Source of the DNA: Rubritepida sp.
GTDB lineage: Bacteria; Pseudomonadota; Alphaproteobacteria; Acetobacterales; Acetobacteraceae
NCBI GenBank assembly: GCA_014376425.1
Contig: JACMRO010000109.1
Location: 1-5,394, forward strand
DNA length: 5,394 bases
Direction: 5' to 3'
Shown here: positions 1 to 5,394 of the stretch, one piece after another
How positions within the stretch are numbered: the stretch's first letter is position 1
How the letters are laid out: each line of letters opens with the position of its first letter
Program-made: the position numbers and the translations under genes
The notes under the pieces: generated by a model
Told to the model about the DNA's origin: nothing
Seen by the model: the letters and a program-made list of their open reading frames with translations, nothing else
The model's database searches: none

Positions 1-1
1 C

Positions 2-637
2 GATGGCTGGGCGCCACCCCCCGACTTCAACGGCTCCTACGTCAGCGGCGAGCGCCCGGCGCTGGTCCGCATCGACCTGCCGCCGAACGAGGCGGTGGCG
101 GCCATCCCCGCCCTGGCCACCATCCTCAGCCGCGCCGGCGGCCGACCGCAGGCGATCGAGGTTTCCAGCGGCACCCGGCTCGACCGGCCCTTCCTGGTGC
201 TGAGCCGGACCGCGCCGGCCGAGATCGAGGCGCGCGGCCTGCTGCGGCCCGATCTGGGCCGGATCATCCTGCAGGATGAGCGCCAGGGCGCCCGGGCCGA
301 AATCTCGCCCCCCGCCGGCCTGTCGGTGGTGCAGGTGGTCCAGGCCAGTTCGGGCGCGGCGGGGCTGTGGTTCAGCCCCGGCAGCGAGCGCAGCCTGGCC
401 ACGCCCGCCGTGCTGTCGGAAGGCAATGTGGCGGTGCTGGACGGCACCTCGCTGCCTGCCGTCTTCGACACGCGGGCAACACGCGTCGCGGTCGAGGAAA
501 CCCGGCTCGCCAATGTCCGCGGCGGCGTGGCGTCCTTCCTGGGTGAGTGGCGCAGCGCGCTGTTCATCGCCGGCTGGGTGGTCCTCACTATCCTGGTGCT
601 GCTGCTGGTCCTGCGCTTGCGCCGCAAGCAGGCGTGA
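2..637 (+). CDS. BcsB-like periplasmic subunit of a polysaccharide synthase, C-terminal part (5' end outside window)
   Basis: The open frame enters from the left edge, so only the last 211 residues are visible. They form an extracytoplasmic region rich in beta-strand-like segments. It is followed by one hydrophobic segment (about residues 185-205, FIAGWVVLTILVLLLVL) and a short basic tail, RLRRKQA. That is the layout of a periplasmic protein held by a C-terminal inner-membrane anchor. In BcsB-family subunits such an anchor packs against the GT2 synthase and the periplasmic domains guide the growing glucan. Segments such as residues 138-148 (LSEGNVAVLDG) look BcsB-like to me, but this is recognition from memory, not alignment. 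The strongest support is context: a processive GT2 synthase begins within a few bases of this stop codon. The family call is moderate. The alternative is an unrelated membrane-anchored periplasmic protein of an exopolysaccharide locus. Confidence 0.6.
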   Translation, partial: DGWAPPPDFNGSYVSGERPALVRIDLPPNEAVAAIPALATILSRAGGRPQAIEVSSGTRLDRPFLVLSRTAPAEIEARGLLRPDLGRIILQDERQGARAEISPPAGLSVVQVVQASSGAAGLWFSPGSERSLATPAVLSEGNVAVLDGTSLPAVFDTRATRVAVEETRLANVRGGVASFLGEWRSALFIAGWVVLTILVLLLVLRLRRKQA

Positions 638-642
638 GCCGG

Positions 643-2526
643 ATGCTGGGTGCGGAGGAGGAGGGTTCGCTGGCGCAGTTGATGCTGCGCGGCCGCATCG
701 ACGCCGCCAGCCTGGCGAAGGCGCGCGACCAGGCGCAGAGCTGGAACACCTCGATCGGCGATGCGCTGGTGGCCGATGGCGCCGTTTCGCCGCGCGACTG
801 GGCACTGGCCACCGCCGCCAGCACCGGCCTGCCGCTCGCCGACCTGATCGCCGAGCCGCCGGACCCGGCAATGCTCGACGCGGCGGACCGCGACGCCTAC
901 CTCGCGCTGGGCGTGTTGCCCTGGAAGCGGGCGGCGAATGGCGCGTTGCTGATGGCGGCGCAGCGCCCCGCCGCGCCCGACGTCCTGGCCTGGGCGATGC
1001 GCCGCTTCCCGCATGAGCGGCTGGGTTGGGCGGTCACCGCCAAATTCGACATCCTGTGGGCGCTGCAGAAGCGCTTCGACGTGCTGGCCGACCAGGAGGC
1101 GCGTGAGTCGCTGCACATCGCCACCCCCGAGCTTTCCGCCAAGCAGGTGCTGACGGTGTCGCAGGCGGTGGTTGGATGGATCGGCCTCTCCGTCTTCATG
1201 CTGTGCATGTGGTTCGCGCCGGGGCCGACGCTGATCGGGCTCTCGGCCGCCGTCACGCTGTTCTACCTACTCAGCTTCGCGTTCCGGTTCCTGCTGACCT
1301 GGAAGGGCAGCCACCACAGCGTCGATGTCAGCGTGACCGATGAGGAGGTGCGCGCGCTCCGCAGCGAGGACCTGCCGGTCTACACCGTGCTGGTGCCGAT
1401 GTACCGAGAGAGCGAGGTCCTGCCCATCCTCATCCATTCGATGCGGCGGATGGACTACCCGCTGGCCAAGCTCGACGTGAAGCTGGTGCTGGAGCAGGAC
1501 GACCACGAGACCATCGACGCGGCCAAGGCACTCCGCGCCGAGGGCATCTTCGAGATCGTCCGCGTGCCAACCTCCTACCCCAAGACCAAGCCCAAGGCCT
1601 GCAACTACGCGCTCCGTTTTGCCCGCGGCGAATTCATCGTTGTGTTCGACGCCGAGGATATCCCCGAGCCCGATCAGCTCAAGAAGGCGGTGGCGATGTT
1701 CAAGCGCAGCCCGCCCGAGGTCGGCTGCATCCAGGCGCGGTTGAACTATTTCAACCGCCGCGAGAACTTTCTGACCCGGATGTTCACGCTCGAATATTCC
1801 AACTGGTTCGACTACCTGCTGCCCGGGCTGCACGCGCTCAGCATCCCGATACCACTGGGCGGCACGTCCAACCATTTCCGCACCGCCGTCCTGCGCGGCA
1901 TCGGCGCATGGGACCCCTACAACGTGACCGAGGACGCCGACTTAGGCGTGCGGCTTACGCAGCAGGGCTTTTCGGTCGCGGTGATGAACAGCACCACCTT
2001 TGAGGAGGCCAACGGCGTATGGCGGAGCTGGATCAACCAGCGCAGCCGATGGATCAAGGGCTACATGCAAACCTGGCTGGTGCACATGCGCCGCCCGGTG
2101 CAGCTTTACCAGCGGCTGGGTTCAGCAGGCTTCTGGGGCTTCCAGTTCTTCATCGGCTTCCCGGTGCTGACGGCGCTGCTGAACCCGATCCTGTGGGCGA
2201 CGACGGCGGTGACCCTCATTTTCGGGTCATCCTACATCGCGCAGTACTTCCCCGCGCCGGTCATCTATTTCGCCATCTTCAACCTGGTCATCGGCAACGC
2301 GATGTACATTTACATGACCATGGTGGCGGCGGCGAAGCGCGGCTGGTTCAGCCTGATGCCGTGGGCGCTGCTCTCGCCGGTCTATTGGATCATGCACTCC
2401 ATCGCCGCCTACAAGGCGCTGTGGCAGCTGATCGTGGCGCCGCATTTCTGGGAGAAGACGCAGCACGGCACCTCGAAGGTGACGCAGAGTCAGATCGCCA
2501 GCATCGCCCGGCAGGCCGCCGAATGA
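643..2526 (+). CDS. Membrane GT2 processive glycosyltransferase with N-terminal MshEN (GspE-N) domain
   Basis: Inner-membrane synthase of 627 residues, predicted to polymerise a beta-linked glycan from nucleotide sugars at the cytoplasmic face. Residues about 8-150 match an MshEN/GspE-N domain: two helical repeats, the second reading IGDALVADG (38-46), then GLPLADL and VLPW. MshEN domains bind cyclic di-GMP in some ATPases and in the GT2 protein NfrB. Two membrane segments follow (172-192 and 196-218). The GT-A core has D286/D287, the metal-site motif FDAED (D336, E338, D339), TED (429-431) and QRSRW (466-470). Hydrophobic segments follow at about 495-531, 540-563 and 570-598, then PHFWEKTQHG (600-609), typical of this GT2 branch. 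There is no PilZ domain. ATG 643 lies 5 nt after the preceding stop. GTG 634, overlapping that stop as GTGA, is an equally credible start and would add three residues. Either arrangement suggests translational coupling. The glycan made cannot be read from sequence. Confidence 0.9.
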   Translation: MLGAEEEGSLAQLMLRGRIDAASLAKARDQAQSWNTSIGDALVADGAVSPRDWALATAASTGLPLADLIAEPPDPAMLDAADRDAYLALGVLPWKRAANGALLMAAQRPAAPDVLAWAMRRFPHERLGWAVTAKFDILWALQKRFDVLADQEARESLHIATPELSAKQVLTVSQAVVGWIGLSVFMLCMWFAPGPTLIGLSAAVTLFYLLSFAFRFLLTWKGSHHSVDVSVTDEEVRALRSEDLPVYTVLVPMYRESEVLPILIHSMRRMDYPLAKLDVKLVLEQDDHETIDAAKALRAEGIFEIVRVPTSYPKTKPKACNYALRFARGEFIVVFDAEDIPEPDQLKKAVAMFKRSPPEVGCIQARLNYFNRRENFLTRMFTLEYSNWFDYLLPGLHALSIPIPLGGTSNHFRTAVLRGIGAWDPYNVTEDADLGVRLTQQGFSVAVMNSTTFEEANGVWRSWINQRSRWIKGYMQTWLVHMRRPVQLYQRLGSAGFWGFQFFIGFPVLTALLNPILWATTAVTLIFGSSYIAQYFPAPVIYFAIFNLVIGNAMYIYMTMVAAAKRGWFSLMPWALLSPVYWIMHSIAAYKALWQLIVAPHFWEKTQHGTSKVTQSQIASIARQAAE

Positions 2527-2535
2527 CCCCCCCAC

Positions 2536-2540
2536 AGAGG
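2536..2540 (+). promoter_or_regulatory. Ribosome binding site AGAGG
   Basis: AGAGG lies 5 nt before ATG 2546 in the 19-nt gap after the glycosyltransferase stop. It supports that start for the membrane protein and translation from the same mRNA. A run of seven C (2527-2533) precedes it. Confidence 0.6.
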
Positions 2541-2545
2541 CGTGC

Positions 2546-3727
2546 ATGAACGCCACGATCGCCGCCACCGCCGCCACCAATGAAAGCCGGCACGCGGCCT
2601 TCAGCTTCTCGCGCAGCGCCGTAGCCTCCTGGCTGGTCGGCGCCGCTGCCTTCCTGGCTTTCGCCGCGGTGGCGGACCGGCTGATGGACGGCGCCTGGTT
2701 GGCGCCGCAGCTGGCCGAGACCTGGCGCGTCAGCGAGGACCCGGCGGCCGCGGCCGGCCAGTGGTTCACCGCCTTCCTGCTGATGATCCTGCGCGCCATC
2801 CCCGGCAGCGGCCCGCAAACCCTTGTGCTGGTGACCTGCGCGGCAGGGGCCGGCATCACCGCGCTGCTGCATTACCGGATGCGCGGGCGCGGCTGGGGCA
2901 AGCTCGCCGCCGCTGCCGCCGCCGCCGCCATCGCGCTCAACCCGGTCATGCTCATCATGGCCAGCACCGGCAGCACGCTGCTGCTGAACGTGGTGCTGGT
3001 CGGGCTGGTGGCGCTTGCCTTCGACCGGGCTTCCACCGTGGGCGACGCGCAATCGCTGATGGGCATCGGTCTGTCGCTGGCGGCGCTGGTACTGACCGAG
3101 CCCGGCGCCGTCTACATCCTGCTGCCGCTGCTCGTGCTGCTGCCGTTGGGCCTGCGCGACGTGCAGGATGCGGCGTCCGCCACCGCGCTGTTCCTGCTGA
3201 CGCACTTCCCCGCCTTCATCGCCGTACTGGGCATACTGGTCGCCGCTGCCACGCTGGGTGAGCCGCCGAAATTCGCCCTGCTGCGCTGGTCCTCGCCGAT
3301 GCATGGGGTGGATGGCGCGGTGAACGCACCCTGGCTCGCGGCGCATGGCGGCCACTTCGTCGATCCGCTGACCATTCTGCTGGGCTGGTACCTGATGGCG
3401 GTGCCGGTGGCGGTGATGCCGCTGCTGCACCTCGGCCTGAATTCGGCCGAGCGCGGCAAGCCCGCCATCACCTTGCTGGCCATCCTGTGCGGCCCGCTGG
3501 CCGGCGCGGCGGCCACCTTCTACTGGCACATTGCCGACCCGGTCTGGGCCTGCGCGGTAGGCTTGGCCTTCGTGCTGGCCTGGCTGAGCTCGCGCGTGCT
3601 GGGCCTGCTGGAGCGTGCCGCCGCCCTCGCCCTGCTGTGGCTTGGGGTTGCGCTGGCCTGGAGCCCGCTATGGATGTGGAGCGAGCCGGCGCGGCAGGGC
3701 TGGCTGGCGGCGTTGGTCGGCCGATAG
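2546..3727 (+). CDS. Polytopic inner-membrane protein of unknown function, third gene of the polysaccharide operon
   Basis: I do not recognise this 393-residue protein. It has a short N-terminal tail, then roughly nine to eleven hydrophobic segments. The clearest are at about residues 25-46, 91-110, 119-140, 143-160, 171-201, 211-237, 271-295, 306-326, 333-347 and 352-372. A loop of about 25 residues (47-71) separates the first segment from the rest, and there is a polar loop at about 238-270. Residues 121-128 are eight alanines in a row, encoded by a GCC-rich tract. The gene starts 19 nt after the glycosyltransferase stop with a good AGAGG ribosome site, so it is very probably co-transcribed and co-functional. 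The fold could suit a GT-C-like, flippase-like or scaffold protein, but no diagnostic motif is visible and none should be assumed. The product being a real membrane protein is near certain; its role is open. Confidence 0.82.
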   Translation: MNATIAATAATNESRHAAFSFSRSAVASWLVGAAAFLAFAAVADRLMDGAWLAPQLAETWRVSEDPAAAAGQWFTAFLLMILRAIPGSGPQTLVLVTCAAGAGITALLHYRMRGRGWGKLAAAAAAAAIALNPVMLIMASTGSTLLLNVVLVGLVALAFDRASTVGDAQSLMGIGLSLAALVLTEPGAVYILLPLLVLLPLGLRDVQDAASATALFLLTHFPAFIAVLGILVAAATLGEPPKFALLRWSSPMHGVDGAVNAPWLAAHGGHFVDPLTILLGWYLMAVPVAVMPLLHLGLNSAERGKPAITLLAILCGPLAGAAATFYWHIADPVWACAVGLAFVLAWLSSRVLGLLERAAALALLWLGVALAWSPLWMWSEPARQGWLAALVGR

Positions 3728-3752
3728 CGCCGGCCTGCGCGTCTCAGCGCAG
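3719..3752. terminator. Possible weak bidirectional hairpin region between convergent genes
   Basis: Two adjacent short inverted repeats span the convergent junction. GGCCG (3719-3723) pairs with CGGCC (3731-3735) over a 7-nt loop, and CTGCGC (3735-3740) pairs with GCGCAG (3747-3752) over a 6-nt loop. They share base 3735, so both cannot form fully at once. Neither is followed by a T-run on either strand, so a classic intrinsic terminator is not shown. Short GC stems are common by chance at this base composition. Confidence 0.25.
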
Positions 3753-4124
3753 CAACAGCGCCACCGCGCCCACCGTCAGGGGCAGGAAGGTCATCAACAT
3801 ACCGGCCTGGCGGAATCGCAGATTCTCCGGCTCACGCGAAATCGCCAGCCCGTGCGACAGCCGGCCTGCCAGGGTCATGCCGCCGAGCAGATGCAGCAGC
3901 CAGCCGCCCGCGCCGCCCAGTTCCAGCAGCAGCATCAGCAGCAGGATCATCGGCACGTATTCCACGAAATTGCCCTGCGCCCGGCTGGCCCGCAGCAGTC
4001 GCCGGTCCCCATCGCCCATGCCCAGCACCACCCGCCCGGCCAGCCGCGCCTGGATGACTCGCACCGAAAGCGCGAGAAGCAGCAGCGCGAGCAGTGCCGT
4101 GTAATGGCTGGTGATGGTGGCCAT
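3744..4124 (-). CDS. MAPEG-family small membrane protein (YecN-like)
   Basis: A 126-residue protein, the usual length for bacterial MAPEG (membrane-associated eicosanoid and glutathione metabolism) proteins. Four hydrophobic segments are visible, at about residues 6-25, 56-70, 74-92 and 108-125. The family signature follows the first segment: R45-x-x-R48-A-Q-G-N52-F-x-E55-Y-x-P58. An R88-x-x-H91 motif lies in the third segment. Eukaryotic relatives are trimeric glutathione-dependent enzymes; the substrate of bacterial members like this one is generally not known. The ATG is 2 nt past the hydrolase stop, and GGAG lies 8 nt upstream inside the hydrolase gene, so the pair is translated from one message. 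The gene is the last of its cluster, with its stop 16 bp from the stop of the opposing operon. Confidence 0.9.
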   Translation of the reverse strand: MATITSHYTALLALLLLALSVRVIQARLAGRVVLGMGDGDRRLLRASRAQGNFVEYVPMILLLMLLLELGGAGGWLLHLLGGMTLAGRLSHGLAISREPENLRFRQAGMLMTFLPLTVGAVALLLR

Positions 4125-4126
4125 GA

Positions 4127-4885
4127 TCAGGACTCCAGGAAGGGTTCGAGGGTGGCCAGGAAGGCGTTCGGGTTTTCCGAATGCACCCAGTGCGCCGCCT
4201 CCACCACCGCATGCCCGGCCGCAGGGAAAAAGCCCAGGATGGCGGGCATGTATTCGGACTGAATATAGTTACTGCGGCTGCCGCGGATGAACAACGCGGG
4301 GCCATCGTAGCGGACGCCGGGCGGCGGCGCGAAATCCTCGATCTCCGCCATGCCCGCCGCGATCTCGTGCAGCCCGATGCGCCAGTGCGGGGTGTCGCCG
4401 AAAACCAGGTTCTGTAGCAGGAAGGCGCGGATGCCCTCGGCCGGTTCTGCCGGCTCCAGGGCAGCCATCGCCTCGCGCCGCGTCAACCCATGCGGCAGGG
4501 CCATCGCCTGCATGGCAAGCACGTAGGCGCGCGACGGCGCCGCGTATCGTACCGGCGCGATGTCGGCCACTACCAGCCGATCGACCAGATCGGGTCGGGT
4601 CAGCGCCAGCATCATGGCGATTTTGCCGCCCATGGAATGGCCCAGCACGGCGGCTCGCTCCACGCCTAGCGCGGCCAAGGTCTCGGCCACGTCCTGCGCC
4701 AGGGTGGCGTAGCCCATGCCGGTGGCGTGGGGGCTGGCGCCGTGGTTGCGGGCGTCGATCGCCAGCACCCTATGGGTGCGGGCCAACCGGCGGGCGATGC
4801 CACCCCAATTCTGTGCCGCGCCCATCAACCCGTGCAGCAGCACCAGTGGTGGGCCCGTACCGCTCTCGACCAGGTTCAGGATCAT
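4127..4885 (-). CDS. Alpha/beta hydrolase, YbfF-like esterase
   Basis: A 252-residue cytoplasmic alpha/beta hydrolase with no signal peptide. Visible landmarks are the oxyanion-hole region LLHGLMGAAQNW (16-27), the strand and turn DARNHGASPH (44-53), the nucleophile elbow GHSMGG with Ser84, and the C-terminal HWVHSENP with His232. The usual acid site after the seventh strand is not an Asp; that region reads FIRGSRSNYI. Asp108 in VVADIAPV is the likely acid instead, as known for the YbfF/ABHD11 branch. Family members hydrolyse small esters and acyl thioesters; the physiological substrate here is unknown. The start is firm: going upstream in frame, a stop occurs at 4919-4921 with no other start codon before it. 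The ribosome site is weak (GGGCGG, 4893-4898). The upstream leader consists entirely of the 21-23 bp repeat array, and MAPEG follows 2 nt downstream. Confidence 0.93.
   Translation of the reverse strand: MILNLVESGTGPPLVLLHGLMGAAQNWGGIARRLARTHRVLAIDARNHGASPHATGMGYATLAQDVAETLAALGVERAAVLGHSMGGKIAMMLALTRPDLVDRLVVADIAPVRYAAPSRAYVLAMQAMALPHGLTRREAMAALEPAEPAEGIRAFLLQNLVFGDTPHWRIGLHEIAAGMAEIEDFAPPPGVRYDGPALFIRGSRSNYIQSEYMPAILGFFPAAGHAVVEAAHWVHSENPNAFLATLEPFLES
4133..4136 (-). promoter_or_regulatory. Ribosome binding site GGAG for the MAPEG gene
   Basis: GGAG on the minus strand sits 8 nt before ATG 4124 and lies inside the last codons of the hydrolase gene. This fixes the MAPEG start and indicates coupled translation of the two genes. 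Confidence 0.55.
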
Positions 4886-4886
4886 C

Positions 4887-5059
4887 CGCGCACCGCCCGT
4901 ACGATCATCCGCGCGCCGTCAACACTATTATCGCGCATCGTCAGCACCATCACCCGCGCCGCCGGCACCATGACCCGCGCGCCGTCAACACCATTATCGA
5001 GGACTGCCAGCACCATCATCCGCACACCGCCAGCGCCATCACCCGCGCGCCGCCAGCGC
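4887..5059. repeat. Imperfect tandem repeat array, 21-23 bp unit, about 7.5 copies
   Basis: Read on the plus strand, units begin at 4887, 4910, 4933, 4955, 4976, 4999, 5021 and 5044; the last is partial. The consensus unit starts CGCGCGCCGTC and ends CACCATCATC, with two bases between. Lengths are 23, 23, 22, 21, 23, 22 and 23. The units at 4910 and 4976 differ at only one of 23 positions, while the others have diverged more. The unit length is not a multiple of three and varies, so the array is not a coding repeat in any single frame. It fills the whole 153-bp gap between the transporter stop (5039-5041) and the hydrolase ATG (4885). It runs about 18 bases into the transporter's last codons. 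There are no spacers as in CRISPR and no inverted ends as in a mobile element. Confidence 0.85.
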
Positions 5060-5394
5060 GACGCTCGCGACGATCAGGACCCCGCCCAGCACCAGGTCCC
5101 AGCCCAGCGGTTCGCCCAGCCACGCTGTCGCCAGCCCCAGCGCCAGTACCGGCACCAGCAGGAACCCGACCGAGGCGACCACCGCATTCAGGTGCCGGCC
5201 GCTCTCGATAACCGCCCAGGTGCCGATTGGCGCCGCGATCAGCCCAATGAACGCGGCCTGCCACCAGGCGCCCTCGCCGATGCCGCCGCCCGGCTCACGC
5301 AGCATCGCCGCGCTGCCGAGCAGGATGGTGGCGATGACGAAGCTCCAGGGCAACAGTTCCAGCATGGGCGAGGCGGGGGGCAGGCGCCTGGTGA
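5039..5394 (-). CDS. EamA/DMT-family transporter, C-terminal half (5' end outside window)
   Basis: The frame is open to the right edge, giving 117 visible residues. Met at 5365 is internal: the codons before it (TRRLPPASP) read as the linker between the two EamA repeats. Four hydrophobic segments are visible, roughly LPWSFVIATILL, WWQAAFIGLIAAPIGTWAVI, VVASVGFLLVPVLALGLATAW and WDLVLGGVLIVASVALA. The pattern of a proline-containing helix, then LGEPL, then a glycine-rich last helix is typical of the second EamA domain of drug/metabolite exporters. Substrates range from amino acids to nucleotide precursors and cannot be predicted here. The stop codon and last six codons lie within the tandem repeat array. 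Transcription runs towards the hydrolase, but the 153-bp array separates them, so co-transcription is possible but not shown. Confidence 0.88.
   Translation of the reverse strand, partial: TRRLPPASPMLELLPWSFVIATILLGSAAMLREPGGGIGEGAWWQAAFIGLIAAPIGTWAVIESGRHLNAVVASVGFLLVPVLALGLATAWLGEPLGWDLVLGGVLIVASVALAARG

Noticed and set aside
547..642. Upstream start at ATG 547 for the glycosyltransferase
   Set aside because: It would overlap the BcsB-like gene by 91 bp, across its membrane anchor, and the extra residues are Arg/Pro/Ala-rich without family resemblance. ATG 643 or GTG 634 fits the domain boundary.
37..1116. Long minus-strand open frame of 359 codons opposite the first two genes
   Set aside because: It is arginine-rich and low in domain-like pattern, and lies opposite frames with clear membrane and GT2 motifs. 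Long antisense frames are expected at this GC content.
2527..2533. Run of seven C after the glycosyltransferase stop as a phase-variation switch
   Set aside because: It is short, lies outside both reading frames and before the ribosome site, so slippage there would not shift a frame or change start spacing.
2390..3529. Long minus-strand open frame of 379 codons opposite the membrane protein
   Set aside because: Very rich in Gln, Arg, Gly and His, as expected from reading Leu/Ala-rich membrane codons backwards. The plus frame has a good ribosome site and coherent hydrophobic segments.
4917..4988. Sigma-70 promoter for the hydrolase inside the array (minus-strand TTGACG at 4917-4922 and 4983-4988, GATAAT in the same units)
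   Set aside because: In each unit the GATAAT lies upstream of the TTGACG, and the next GATAAT downstream of 4983 is about 50 nt away. Nothing resembling a -10 box lies about 17 nt past either TTGACG.
4887..5059. CRISPR array
   Set aside because: Units abut directly with no spacers, vary in length from 21 to 23 bp, and no cas genes are nearby.
4813..5211. Plus-strand open frame giving a histidine-rich protein across the repeat array
   Set aside because: It overlaps three well-supported minus-strand features, and its composition is a by-product of the GC-rich repeat. The repeat units are not a multiple of three, so the peptide has no stable repeat register.

Overview
The window is very GC-rich, and its codon use favours G or C in the third position. 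The gene families fit an alphaproteobacterium; Acetobacteraceae or a Roseomonas-like relative is a reasonable guess, but only from composition and gene content. There is no rRNA, tRNA, CRISPR array or insertion sequence. Almost all of the window is coding.

Left part (2-3727, plus strand): three tightly packed genes that look like one operon for making or exporting a surface polysaccharide. (1) The C-terminal end of a periplasmic protein with one C-terminal membrane anchor; it resembles the BcsB family, the partner subunit of cellulose-type synthases. (2) A full-length membrane GT2 glycosyltransferase with all the processive-synthase motifs (DD, DAED, TED, QxxRW, FWEKTxHG) and an N-terminal MshEN/GspE-N domain. 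In several other systems that domain binds cyclic di-GMP. (3) A 393-residue polytopic membrane protein of unknown function. A working model is that the GT2 enzyme polymerises a glucan-like chain across the inner membrane, the BcsB-like protein receives it in the periplasm, and the MshEN domain senses a nucleotide. The third protein would be an accessory subunit or modifying enzyme.

Right part (3744-5394, minus strand): three genes running towards the first cluster. In transcription order they are the C-terminal half of an EamA/DMT-family transporter (cut by the window edge), a YbfF-like alpha/beta hydrolase, and a small MAPEG-family membrane protein. The last two are 2 nt apart. The two clusters converge, with only 16 bp between their stop codons.

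The most unusual DNA is at 4887-5059, between the transporter and the hydrolase. It is an imperfect tandem array of about 7.5 units of 21-23 bp that fills the whole 153-bp gap. The transporter stop codon lies inside the array, and the hydrolase start codon sits in register with it. The unit resembles the stop/start junction itself, so the array may have grown by repeated duplication of an ancestral gene overlap.
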